Positions 23,518 through 31,303 of a DNA stretch of 45,439 nucleotides are shown here, piece by piece. This DNA is from Eubacteriales bacterium (GTDB lineage Bacteria > Bacillota > Clostridia > Lachnospirales > Lachnospiraceae). The stretch covers positions 1 through 45,439 of the forward strand of contig JAUNAF010000008.1 of assembly GCA_030527715.1 (NCBI GenBank). The letters are read 5' to 3'. How positions within the stretch are numbered: the first letter of the stretch is position 1; each line of letters opens with the position of its first letter. The notes under the pieces are model-generated. The model saw only the letters and a program-made list of their open reading frames with translations. It searched no databases and was not told where the DNA came from. The position numbers and the translations under genes are program-made.

Positions 23518-24024
23518 ATTAGCGAATTAATGATTAATGAGCAGATCAGAGACAGAGAAGTTCGACTGATCGGAGAACATGGAGAGCAGCTTGGAATTAT
23601 GTCTGCCAGAGATGCCATGAAGCTGGCGAGAGAGGCAGAGCTTGATCTGGTGAAGGTGGCACCGACTGCAAAGCCGCCGGTATGTAAGATCATTGATTAT
23701 GGTAAGTATCGCTATGAGATGGCGAGAAAAGAGAAAGAAGCCAAAAAGAAACAGAAGAGCATCGAGATCAAAGAGGTTCGTCTGTCTCCGAACATTGATG
23801 TGAACGATCTGAACACGAAGACTGCTGCAGCAAGAAAGTTCCTGGAGAAAGGAAACAAGGTAAAGGTTACACTTCGTTTCCGTGGACGCGAGATGGCTCA
23901 TATGCAGAGCAGCCGTCATATCCTGGACGATATTGCAAAGGAGCTTGCGGATGTTGCGGTAGTAGACCGTGCACCGAAGGTAGAAGGACGTAGCATGACA
24001 ATGTTTTTAACTGAAAAACGTTAG
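23518..24024 (+). CDS. infC: Translation initiation factor IF-3
   Basis: A 168-residue factor that keeps subunits apart and checks the start codon in the P site. It starts at the rare codon ATT (23518): GGAGG lies 9 nt upstream and the product begins ISELMINEQIRD, the usual IF-3 N-terminus. The non-canonical AUU start is a classic infC feature that lets IF-3 repress its own translation. The N-domain (about 5-75), a Lys/Glu-rich linker (KEKEAKKKQKSIEIKEVRLSP) and the C-domain with VTLRFRGREMAH are all present. First gene of infC-rpmI-rplT. Confidence 0.96.
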   Translation: MSELMINEQIRDREVRLIGEHGEQLGIMSARDAMKLAREAELDLVKVAPTAKPPVCKIIDYGKYRYEMARKEKEAKKKQKSIEIKEVRLSPNIDVNDLNTKTAAARKFLEKGNKVKVTLRFRGREMAHMQSSRHILDDIAKELADVAVVDRAPKVEGRSMTMFLTEKR

Positions 24025-24068
24025 TTTTCTGTTAAATAAATATTCTACAACTAAGGAGGAAATATAAA

Positions 24069-24266
24069 ATGCCAAAGATTAAGACCAGCAGAGCAGCTGC
24101 AAAGCGTTTCAAACTGACAGGTACAGGAAAACTGAAAAGAAATAAAGCCTACAAGAGCCATATCCTGACTAAGAAGTCTACAAAGAGAAAGAGAAATCTT
24201 AGAAAGGCTACCATCACGGATGCTACTAACTTCAAGAACATGAAGAAGATTTTACCGTATTTATAA
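24069..24266 (+). CDS. rpmI: 50S ribosomal protein L35
   Basis: A 65-residue, very basic ribosomal protein. [20 protein letters not shown] is the L35 signature start, and it ends with MKKILPYL. The ATG follows AAGGAGGAAATATAAA. It lies 44 bp after infC and 26 bp before rplT in the conserved three-gene operon. Confidence 0.98.
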   Translation: MPKIKTSRAAAKRFKLTGTGKLKRNKAYKSHILTKKSTKRKRNLRKATITDATNFKNMKKILPYL

Positions 24267-24292
24267 GAAGAAGCAGAAGGAGGAAGTAAGAC

Positions 24293-24649
24293 ATGGCAAG
24301 AATTAAAGGCGGAATGAACGCTAAAAAGAAGCATAATAGAGTATTAAAGCTGGCTAAGGGCTACAGAGGAGCTCGTTCCAAGCAGTACAAGGTTGCTAAG
24401 CAGTCTGTAATGCGTGCACTGACCAGCGCTTATGCAGGAAGAAAGCAGAAGAAGCGTCAGTTCAGACAGCTCTGGATCGCTCGTATCAACGCAGCAGCTA
24501 GAATGAACGGTCTTTCCTACAGCAAGTTCATGTATGGACTGAAGGTAGCAGGCGTAGAGCTGAACAGAAAAGTACTTGCAGATATGGCAGTAAATGATGC
24601 AGAGGGATTCGCAACTCTCGCAGAGCTGGCTAAGAGCAAGATCGCTTAA
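24293..24649 (+). CDS. rplT: 50S ribosomal protein L20
   Basis: A 118-residue 23S rRNA-binding protein required early in 50S assembly and the likely autoregulator of this operon. The N-terminal basic extension ([20 protein letters not shown]) and the globular C-terminal part ([20 protein letters not shown]) are typical. The ATG follows AGGAGGAAGTAAGAC. Confidence 0.98.
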   Translation: MARIKGGMNAKKKHNRVLKLAKGYRGARSKQYKVAKQSVMRALTSAYAGRKQKKRQFRQLWIARINAAARMNGLSYSKFMYGLKVAGVELNRKVLADMAVNDAEGFATLAELAKSKIA

Positions 24650-24712
24650 TATATCCTGTACAGATTGAAAGAAATATAATAGGAAGGAATGCGTACGGTG
24701 CATTCCGCACAG

Positions 24713-24748
24713 AAGGTCCTTCGAATGAATTGTTCGAGGGATCTTTTT
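24713..24748 (+). terminator. Terminator after rplT
   Basis: AAGGTCCTTCGAA pairs with TTGTTCGAGGGATCTTT, with a TGAA loop and T5. A second hairpin without T-run, GGAATGC/GCATTCC, lies just upstream at 24684-24705. Confidence 0.85.
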
Positions 24749-24782
24749 GGTTTATTATAGGAAGCGACAGAGAGGGAATATT

Positions 24783-25457
24783 ATGGAATATTATCAGGGA
24801 AATGAAAAGAACATGAATCCTGTCTATGCGGCTGCTGCGCTTCTGGGGACTGCGGCAGTAGATGTGTTTCTGTTCATCTATCAGACGATTTTTGTGTTTC
24901 ACACAATGAACCTGCATTATCGCCTGATCACTATGCTGGCGCCGGCTGCGGTCATGTTTCTGCTGGCAGCTCTGGTTTATAAAAATCGAAGAGATTATCT
25001 GATCGTTGCGGGGTTTTTGCTGCTGGCGTTTTTTTATACGCTGAATGTCGGAAAAATGATGCCGTATAATCTGTCGGAGTTTTTTGCGAACTTTCTGTAT
25101 CGCCTGATCGAATTGCTGAGAGCTGTTTTCTGGATCATGATCACAGTCTATGGAACGGTCTTCTTCTTAGATGCGGGTGGAAATGCGGCGAAAAGAAAAT
25201 GCTATGATCTCTGGTATGTACCGGTGGTCGTAATGGTCGTGAACCGTGTTTTCTGGCTGATTACGGTCATTATCAGAGTTGGCTCGGTGATTTTTGGACG
25301 TCATGTGTTTAGCAGTCTGAGAATTTTGGTGCAGATGCATATCCTGCCAAGAATTATCGGCTCGGTCGTATATCTGATACTGTCGGTAGCATTGTGCTGG
25401 TGGATCACACATCCTTATACGAAAATCAATGCAGATAAAGTGAAAAAGAACTTTTGA
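24783..25457 (+). CDS. Unknown polytopic membrane protein
   Basis: A 224-residue protein I do not recognise. About six hydrophobic helices can be seen (near residues 15-38, 47-68, 76-92, 103-130, 143-166 and 185-210), short loops, and a basic C-terminal tail (YTKINADKVKKNF). No catalytic or transport motif is apparent. The ATG at 24783 follows GAGGG; the frame upstream is not conserved-looking. It stands alone between the rplT terminator and the tRNA-Leu genes. Its coding is rich in TTT/ATT and somewhat AT-richer than its neighbours. Confidence 0.65.
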   Translation: MEYYQGNEKNMNPVYAAAALLGTAAVDVFLFIYQTIFVFHTMNLHYRLITMLAPAAVMFLLAALVYKNRRDYLIVAGFLLLAFFYTLNVGKMMPYNLSEFFANFLYRLIELLRAVFWIMITVYGTVFFLDAGGNAAKRKCYDLWYVPVVVMVVNRVFWLITVIIRVGSVIFGRHVFSSLRILVQMHILPRIIGSVVYLILSVALCWWITHPYTKINADKVKKNF

Positions 25458-25461
25458 TAAA

Positions 25462-25512
25462 AATGCCTCTGTTGAAGAAACGGTGAAAGATCCGATCTTC
25501 GACAGAGGCATT
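25462..25512 (-). terminator. Long hairpin between the membrane protein and tRNA-Leu
   Basis: AATGCCTCTGT (25462-25472) pairs with ACAGAGGCATT (25502-25512), with a further GAAGA/TCTTC step. On the minus strand a T5 run follows, so it can stop transcription arriving from the tRNA side; on the plus strand no T-run follows. Confidence 0.6.
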
Positions 25513-25537
25513 CTATCGTGTACATATTCTGAATATG

Positions 25538-25570
25538 AAAAAAGGTCTTAAGCTTAAGCTTAAGACCTTT
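25538..25570 (-). terminator. Terminator of tRNA-Leu(AAG)
   Basis: The nearly perfect palindrome AAAGGTCTTAAGC-TTAA-GCTTAAGACCTTT is followed by T6 on the minus strand, just past the tRNA end. Confidence 0.92.
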
Positions 25571-25573
25571 GTG

Positions 25574-25657
25574 TGCGGGAGATGGGACTTGAACCCACAC
25601 GACCTTGCGACCACTAGATCCTTAGTCTAGCCTGTCTGCCAATTCCAGCACTCCCGC
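25574..25657 (-). tRNA. tRNA-Leu (AAG)
   Basis: An 84-nt class II tRNA on the minus strand: acceptor GCGGGAG/CTCCCGC with A discriminator, anticodon stem CTAGA/TCTAG around CTAAGGA (anticodon AAG, codon CUU), and a long variable arm. The T-arm TGTGGGTTCAAGTCCCAT is shared with the neighbouring tRNA-Leu. CCA is not encoded. Confidence 0.93.
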
Positions 25658-25668
25658 GAACAAATAGA

Positions 25669-25697
25669 ATTATACTACCGAACATTGGATTCGTCAA
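25669..25697 (-). promoter_or_regulatory. tRNA-Leu(AAG) promoter
   Basis: On the minus strand TTGACG (25697-25692), a 17-bp spacer and TATAAT (25674-25669). A very A/T-rich stretch (25698-25750) lies behind it and could act as an UP-like element for both divergent tRNA promoters. Confidence 0.88.
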
Positions 25698-25752
25698 GTA
25701 AAAAATGAAAAAAATTTAAAAAATATTTTTTTGAAAAAAATTAAAAAAGTTG

Positions 25753-25781
25753 TTGACAAAATGAAAGGCGCGAGGTATAGT
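25753..25781 (+). promoter_or_regulatory. tRNA-Leu(CAG) promoter
   Basis: TTGACA (25753-25758), a 17-bp spacer and TATAGT (25776-25781). Confidence 0.88.
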
Positions 25782-25841
25782 ATTACATGTGCTGAGGAAC
25801 ACAAACAAAACAAAGTGCTTCGGAAGTACATCATAAGAAAT

Positions 25842-25926
25842 GCAGGAGTGGCGGAATTGGCAGACGCGCAGGCTTCAGGTGCCTGTGGTCGTTAAGATCG
25901 TGTGGGTTCAAGTCCCATCTCCTGCA
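25842..25926 (+). tRNA. tRNA-Leu (CAG)
   Basis: An 85-nt class II tRNA: acceptor GCAGGAG/CTCCTGC with A discriminator, anticodon stem CAGGC/GCCTG around TTCAGGT (anticodon CAG, codon CUG), and a long variable arm. The 3' portion is almost identical to the divergent tRNA-Leu(AAG). CCA is not encoded; a T-run follows at once. Confidence 0.94.
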
Positions 25927-25971
25927 CTTTTTTTATATCTAAGTGTAAAACAGAAAACAGGAAAAACAGAG

Positions 25972-25998
25972 GAATGTGCGCAGGCACATTCTTTTTTT
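25972..25998 (+). terminator. Terminator downstream of tRNA-Leu(CAG)
   Basis: GAATGTGC, a GCAG loop and GCACATTC are followed by seven Ts. Confidence 0.92.
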
Positions 25999-26001
25999 AT
26001 C

Positions 26002-26030
26002 TTGTGAAAATATTTCGCAAGTGATATACT
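26002..26030 (+). promoter_or_regulatory. apt-rel promoter
   Basis: TTGTGA (26002-26007), a 17-bp spacer and TATACT (26025-26030). The expected start near 26037 is upstream of the inserted structured element, which is therefore transcribed in the leader. Confidence 0.65.
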
Positions 26031-26051
26031 AGTGAACTATAGTAAAAAAGA

Positions 26052-26209
26052 AAATTGTCGTAACTATTCAGAGCCTATCTCGAAAATGCTTCGCATTTCC
26101 TCGATGTGGCTTCTCGCCATATGATTCCGGATGAAATTTTGTGCTTGCAAGCAAGCTTGAGCACAAAATCTATCCGAAATCGCATGGCTCTAAATAGTTA
26201 CAAATTGTC
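26052..26209. mobile_element. MITE-like 142-bp structured insertion with 8-bp target duplication
   Basis: The element spans 26060-26201. Its ends are 16-bp terminal inverted repeats with one mismatch: GTAACTATTCAGAGCC (26060-26075) and GGCTCTAAATAGTTAC (26186-26201). It is flanked by the direct repeat AAATTGTC (26052-26059 and 26202-26209), as left by transposition. Inside are three hairpins: AAATGC/GCATTT (26084-26098), ATGTGGC/GCCATAT (26104-26122) and a long one (26128-26176) with CGGAT/ATCCG and ATTTTGTGCT/AGCACAAAAT. There is no open frame of note, so any mobility would need a transposase in trans. Confidence 0.75.
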
Positions 26210-26233
26210 GTCGTTTAGACAGGGAGGATCACA

Positions 26234-26758
26234 GTGAAAAAGATTGAAGAATATGTCAGAAGTATTCCGGATTTTCCGGAGCCGGGGATTATTTTCCGCG
26301 ATGTAACCAGTGTTCTGCAGGATGCAGACGGACTGCAGCTGGCGATCGATAAGATGCAGGCGCTGATCGACAAAGATGAGGTCGATGTCATCGCAGGAAC
26401 CGAGTCCAGAGGATTTATCTTTGGTGCACCGATCGCATACAACCTTCATAAGCCTTTTGTACTGATTCGAAAGAAGGGAAAACTTCCGTGTGAAACGATT
26501 TCAGAAAAATATGATCTGGAATACGGCTCCGCAGAGATCGAGATGCACAAGGATGCGATCCGTCCGGGACAGAGAGTCGTGATCATCGATGACCTTCTTG
26601 CAACAGGCGGTACCGTAGAGGCATGCAACAAGCTGGTAAAGCAGCTGGGCGGTGTGGTTGCCAAGAATGTATTCCTGATCGAGCTTGCCGGATTAAAGGG
26701 CAGAGAGAAGCTTGCAGATTATGACGTAGAGTCTGTCATCTGCTACGAAGGAAAGTAA
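26234..26758 (+). CDS. apt: Adenine phosphoribosyltransferase
   Basis: A 174-residue salvage enzyme making AMP from adenine and PRPP. The PRPP motif VVIIDDLLATGGTVEA is at about residues 116-131; the N-terminal DFPEPGIIFRDVT and the adenine-site ESRGFIFGAP (about 57-66) are Apt-specific. The GTG start at 26234 follows GGGAGG by 6 nt. Apt-rel is a conserved pair in Firmicutes; rel begins 47 bp later. The leader contains the MITE-like element. Confidence 0.96.
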   Translation: MKKIEEYVRSIPDFPEPGIIFRDVTSVLQDADGLQLAIDKMQALIDKDEVDVIAGTESRGFIFGAPIAYNLHKPFVLIRKKGKLPCETISEKYDLEYGSAEIEMHKDAIRPGQRVVIIDDLLATGGTVEACNKLVKQLGGVVAKNVFLIELAGLKGREKLADYDVESVICYEGK

Positions 26759-26805
26759 GCAGACCTTTCGAAGACTCAGGCAGAACACTTGCGGACAGGG
26801 GTAAT

Positions 26806-29148
26806 ATGAGCGAGACGAAGAATGCATTAACGAAAGAAAAAACTGAAAAGAAGGACAGACTTGCGGAGATCAAGAGAGTGGAAGCCCGTGTGAAGAGCAT
26901 GGACGACTTTACAGACCCGCAGAAGCTTTATGAAGAACTGATGGCGAGCGTGCGCAGATACCATCCTTCAGCGGATCTTTCCATGATCGAGAAGGCGTAT
27001 CATATTGCCTACGATGCACATAAGGACCAGAAGCGCAAGTCCGGCGAACCGTACATCATCCATCCGCTCTGCGTAGGCATTATCCTTGCTGATCTGGAGA
27101 TGGATAAGGAGACCATCGTGGCCGGACTTCTGCATGACGTGGTGGAGGACACCATCATGACACCGGAGCAGATCACCGAGGAATTCGGAGCAGAGGTCGA
27201 GCTTCTGGTGGACGGTGTGACAAAACTGGGTCAGTTGAATTATTCTGCGGACAAGGTGGAAGTGCAGGCAGAGAATCTGCGAAAGATGTTCCTTGCCATG
27301 GCGAAGGATATCCGCGTCATCATGATCAAGCTCGCGGACCGTCTGCACAATATGCGTACGCTGAAGTACATGAAGCCGGAGAAGCAGAAGGAGAAGGCCC
27401 GCGAGACGATGGATATCTATGCGCCGATCGCGGCCAGACTCGGTATTTCCAAGATCAAGGTGGAGCTGGATGATCTGTCTCTGAAATATCTGCAGCCGGA
27501 TGTCTACTATGATCTGGTAGATAAGATCGCACTGCGCAAGGTGGAGCGAGAGCGCTTCGTGCAGGGGATCGTTGATGAGGTAAAGAGCCATATTGTGGAG
27601 GCTGGCATCGTTGCACAGGTCGACGGACGAATCAAACACTTCTTCAGTATATATAAGAAGATGGTGAATCAGGATAAGACCCTGGATCAGATCTATGATC
27701 TGTTTGCAGTTCGTATTATCGTGGAGTCTGTAAAGGACTGCTATGCGTCACTCGGCGTGATCCATGAGATGTATACGCCGATTCCGGGACGTTTCAAAGA
27801 TTATATCGCAATGCCGAAGCCGAACATGTATCAGTCGCTGCATACGACGCTGATCGGACCGAACGGTACCCCGTTTGAGATCCAGATCCGTACGTTTGAA
27901 ATGCATCGTACTGCAGAGTACGGTATCGCTGCCCACTGGAAGTACAAGGAGCAGTCGAACGGCGTAAAGGGCGGCGCAAACCAGGAAGAGGCAAAGATGA
28001 CCTGGCTGCGTCAGATCCTGGAATGGCAGAGAGACATGTCGGATAACAGGGAGTTCATGAACCTCCTGAAGAGTGATCTGGATCTGTTTGCCGAGAATGT
28101 ATATTGTTTTACCCCTGCGGGAGATGTGAAAAATCTGCCGGCAGGTTCCAATCCGATCGATTTTGCCTACAGCGTACACAGTGCGGTCGGCAACAAGATG
28201 GTCGGTGCCCGTGTCAACGGCAAGCTGGTCAACATCGATTATGTGATTCAGAACGGTGACCGAATCGAGATCATCACCTCACAGAATTCGAGAGGACCGA
28301 GCCGAGACTGGCTGAAAATCGTCAAGAGTACACAGGCAAAGAATAAGATCAATCAGTGGTTCAAGCAGGAACTGAAGGAAGATAATATCGTACGAGGCAG
28401 AGAGCTGATCACAGCTTACTGTAAGGCTAAGGGCATCGTACAGAGCGATATTACCAAGCCGGAGTATCTGCAGATCATTATGAGAAAATACGGCTTCCGC
28501 GACTGGGAGTCCGTGCTCGCCGCAATTGGACACGGCGGATTGAAGGAGGGACAGGTGGTCAACCGCCTGCTGGAGGAATACCGCAAGGAGAACCAGAAGA
28601 CCCTCACAGATGAACAGGTGCTGGAGAATATTGAGAACAGCTCCAATGCACAGAATGCTCTGAAGGAGCGAAATCAGAGAATCAAGAACAAGAGCGGCAT
28701 CGTTGTAAAGGGAATCGATGATATCGCAGTGCGTTTTGCAAAATGCTGCAGCCCGGTACCGGGAGATGAGATCGTCGGCTTTGTGACGAGAGGAAGAGGC
28801 GTGACCGTCCACAGAACAGACTGCGTCAACATGATCCACCTTCCGGGTGAGGATCGTGTGCGTCTGATCGATGCGGAATGGCAGGCATGTGTGACAGAGG
28901 TTTCCGGACGCTTCCTTGCAGAGATCAAGATCTTCGGTAATAACCGTACCGGTCTGCTTGTGGATATCACAAAGACCTTTACAGAGCGTCAGATCGATGT
29001 TTTAAGTGTCAATTCCCGCACGAGCAAGCAGGGAACGGCAACGATCTCGATGTCCTTTGAGGTCGAGAACCGTTCAGAGCTGGATTCTCTGATCGGAAAG
29101 CTGCGCCAGATCGAGAGCGTGATCGACATAGAGCGCACGACCGGCTGA
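26806..29148 (+). CDS. rel: Bifunctional (p)ppGpp synthetase/hydrolase Rel
   Basis: A 780-residue long RSH enzyme that makes and destroys the stringent-response alarmone. Hydrolase HD domain (about 55-210): H72, IIHP at 84-87 and HD at 110-111 in LLHDVVEDT. Synthetase domain (about 265-380): YDLFAVRIIV, IPGRFKDYIAMPKPN and the G-loop-like MYQSLHTT. TGS domain (about 430-490) with VYCFTPAGDVKNLP. Zinc-finger-like module with CCSPVPGDEI (about 645-690), and ACT domain (about 710-780). All hydrolase ligands are intact, so it should be bifunctional. Co-transcribed with apt. Confidence 0.96.
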   Translation: MSETKNALTKEKTEKKDRLAEIKRVEARVKSMDDFTDPQKLYEELMASVRRYHPSADLSMIEKAYHIAYDAHKDQKRKSGEPYIIHPLCVGIILADLEMDKETIVAGLLHDVVEDTIMTPEQITEEFGAEVELLVDGVTKLGQLNYSADKVEVQAENLRKMFLAMAKDIRVIMIKLADRLHNMRTLKYMKPEKQKEKARETMDIYAPIAARLGISKIKVELDDLSLKYLQPDVYYDLVDKIALRKVERERFVQGIVDEVKSHIVEAGIVAQVDGRIKHFFSIYKKMVNQDKTLDQIYDLFAVRIIVESVKDCYASLGVIHEMYTPIPGRFKDYIAMPKPNMYQSLHTTLIGPNGTPFEIQIRTFEMHRTAEYGIAAHWKYKEQSNGVKGGANQEEAKMTWLRQILEWQRDMSDNREFMNLLKSDLDLFAENVYCFTPAGDVKNLPAGSNPIDFAYSVHSAVGNKMVGARVNGKLVNIDYVIQNGDRIEIITSQNSRGPSRDWLKIVKSTQAKNKINQWFKQELKEDNIVRGRELITAYCKAKGIVQSDITKPEYLQIIMRKYGFRDWESVLAAIGHGGLKEGQVVNRLLEEYRKENQKTLTDEQVLENIENSSNAQNALKERNQRIKNKSGIVVKGIDDIAVRFAKCCSPVPGDEIVGFVTRGRGVTVHRTDCVNMIHLPGEDRVRLIDAEWQACVTEVSGRFLAEIKIFGNNRTGLLVDITKTFTERQIDVLSVNSRTSKQGTATISMSFEVENRSELDSLIGKLRQIESVIDIERTTG

Positions 29149-29189
29149 GAAGGCATCGGAAAGTTTTTTCGCTGAAATGAGGAAAAAAT

Positions 29190-29819
29190 ATGGGAAAATT
29201 ACAGTTTACATCAAAGGTTCTGGGACCTGTTTCCACAAATGTCTACCTGGGTGAAAATGCTGAGACAAAAGAGGCTTTTATCATTGATCCTGCGGACCGT
29301 GCAGATCTGATCGAGGACTGGATCGCAGAGCGGAAGGTGATGCCGAAGGCCATCCTTCTGACCCATGGACACTATGATCATATCGGGGCAGCGACAGAGC
29401 TGAAACAGCGCTATCAGATTCCGATCTATGCGATGGAGGCAGAGCGGGCAGTGCTCGAGGATGCAAATCTGAATCTTTCCGCAGCCTGGCACCGTCCGGT
29501 CACGGTAAAGCCGGATATTCTGCTGAAGGATGAGCAGGAGCTTGAGATCGCGGGAATGCGCATGATCGCTTACTTTACCCCGGGACATACCAGAGGCGGT
29601 GCCTGCTATTACTTCCCGGAGGATGCCTGTCTGTTTTCAGGGGACACGATCTTCTGCGAGAACGTCGGCCGCACGGATTTTCCGACCGGCAGTACGAGAA
29701 CTCTGGTGGAGTCTGTGCGTCGGATGCTGGCAGTTCTTCCGGAGGAGACCAGGATCTTCCCGGGACACGATGTGGAGACGAGTGCTGCACATGAGAAGAG
29801 ATACAATCCGTTTATTTAG
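29190..29819 (+). CDS. MBL-fold metallo-hydrolase (GloB-like)
   Basis: A 209-residue metallo-beta-lactamase-fold hydrolase resembling small glyoxalase II-like proteins. Metal ligands are THGHYDHIG (about residues 54-62), PGHTRGG (about 132-138), FSGDTIF (about 151-157) and the final FPGHD (about 192). It starts MGKLQFTSKVLGPVSTNVYL, as in the family found next to rel and hemZ in Clostridia. Substrate is uncertain: thioester hydrolysis is the usual guess. In many relatives a D-aminoacyl-tRNA deacylase gene stands between rel and this gene; it is missing here. Confidence 0.88.
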   Translation: MGKLQFTSKVLGPVSTNVYLGENAETKEAFIIDPADRADLIEDWIAERKVMPKAILLTHGHYDHIGAATELKQRYQIPIYAMEAERAVLEDANLNLSAAWHRPVTVKPDILLKDEQELEIAGMRMIAYFTPGHTRGGACYYFPEDACLFSGDTIFCENVGRTDFPTGSTRTLVESVRRMLAVLPEETRIFPGHDVETSAAHEKRYNPFI

Positions 29820-29827
29820 GTAGAGCA

Positions 29828-31303
29828 ATGTTTGAAGTAAAATTAAATGAGAGAGATTTTGAATATGATATCCATTCCCTGATACGTGCCTTTTATCCGG
29901 GAATGGATGTTGCTGTGTCTGTTTCCGGTGAGGAAAAGGAAGACGGCACAGAGCGTCCGGAGCATACTCTGCAGGTGACCTATGCGGAGGACCGCATAGA
30001 GCTCGTCCTGTCTGGTGAGGATGGTTCTGAGACCGACAGAAGCAGCAGAGAGCTGTCTGCACAGGCGGACCGCAAAGAGCGCAAGAATGCACTGAAAAGT
30101 CTGCTGTATGAGATGCTGCGTGAAGAGACCGGAGCAGATCTTCCGTGGGGAAATCTGACCGGTATCCGTCCGGTAAAGATCCCGATGGCTCTTCTTGAGG
30201 AAGGCTGGGAGCCGGAGCAGATCGCGGAGCATATGCAGAAAACCTACTATACGACAGAAAAAAAGACCGGACTGGCACTGTCCATCGCTCAGAGGGAGCG
30301 TCAGATCCTGAAAGAGATCGACTATGAGAAAGGCTACAGCCTCTATGTCGGCATTCCGTTCTGTCCGAGTATCTGTCTGTACTGCTCATTCAGCTCCAGT
30401 CCGATCGGAGTATGGAAGAAAGAGGTGGAGGCTTACCTGCAGGCTCTGATCCATGAAATTGAGGAGTCAGCACATATCTATGCGGGTGAGAAGCTGCAGA
30501 CCGTCTATATCGGCGGAGGAACGCCGACCACGCTTGAGCCGGATCAGCTGCACCGTCTGCTCTGTGCACTGGAGGATAATTTCGACTTCAGTCACCTGCT
30601 GGAGTTCACGGTAGAAGCAGGACGTCCTGACAGTATCACTGCGGAAAAGCTGAAGGTGCTGCGTGAGCATGGCATCAGCCGTATTTCCATCAATCCGCAG
30701 ACCATGAAGGATGAGACACTTAAGATCATCGGCCGTCACCATACGGTGGAGCAGACAAAGTGGGCATTCAGATTGGCCAGAGAGATGGGCTTCGACAATA
30801 TCAACATGGATCTGATCGTCGGACTTCCGGGAGAGGATTATGAAGATGTGAAGAAGACGCTCCAGGAAGTGACGGCACTGGATCCGGACAGCATTACCGT
30901 GCATTCCCTCGCATTAAAGAGGGCGGCACGTCTGACGATCTTTAAAGATCAGTATCAGGAAATGACCTTCACGAACAATCAGGAGATCATGGATATGGCG
31001 GAACAGATGGCGCGCGATGCCGGACAGTATCCGTATTATCTGTACCGACAGAAAAACATGGCAGGCAACTTCGAGAATGTCGGCTATGCGAAAGAGAATG
31101 CTGCAGGTATCTACAATATCCTGATCATGGAAGAAAAACAGAGCATTCTTGCGCTGGGAGCCGGTGCGGTGACCAAGCGTGTCAGAGGAGAACTGATCAC
31201 CAGAAGCGAGAATGTAAAAGACATCCGAAACTATATCGACCGAATCGACGAAATGATCGAGCGCAAGAAAAGGCTTATGGAACAGGATAGTGATGGAAGA
31301 TAA
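29828..31303 (+). CDS. hemZ: Coproporphyrinogen dehydrogenase HemZ (radical SAM)
   Basis: A 491-residue radical SAM protein of the HemZ/HemN group, annotated as oxygen-independent coproporphyrinogen III oxidase. An N-terminal domain (about 1-160) specific to HemZ precedes the radical SAM core with the Fe-S motif FCPSICLYCSF (C-x3-C-x2-C, near residue 178), the glycine loop YIGGGTPTTL and NMDLIVGLPGE. Several HemN relatives are in fact heme chaperones (HemW), so the porphyrin reaction is not certain, especially as no other heme gene is here. The end overlaps the HD-GYP gene by 11 bp. Confidence 0.87.
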   Translation: MFEVKLNERDFEYDIHSLIRAFYPGMDVAVSVSGEEKEDGTERPEHTLQVTYAEDRIELVLSGEDGSETDRSSRELSAQADRKERKNALKSLLYEMLREETGADLPWGNLTGIRPVKIPMALLEEGWEPEQIAEHMQKTYYTTEKKTGLALSIAQRERQILKEIDYEKGYSLYVGIPFCPSICLYCSFSSSPIGVWKKEVEAYLQALIHEIEESAHIYAGEKLQTVYIGGGTPTTLEPDQLHRLLCALEDNFDFSHLLEFTVEAGRPDSITAEKLKVLREHGISRISINPQTMKDETLKIIGRHHTVEQTKWAFRLAREMGFDNINMDLIVGLPGEDYEDVKKTLQEVTALDPDSITVHSLALKRAARLTIFKDQYQEMTFTNNQEIMDMAEQMARDAGQYPYYLYRQKNMAGNFENVGYAKENAAGIYNILIMEEKQSILALGAGAVTKRVRGELITRSENVKDIRNYIDRIDEMIERKKRLMEQDSDGR

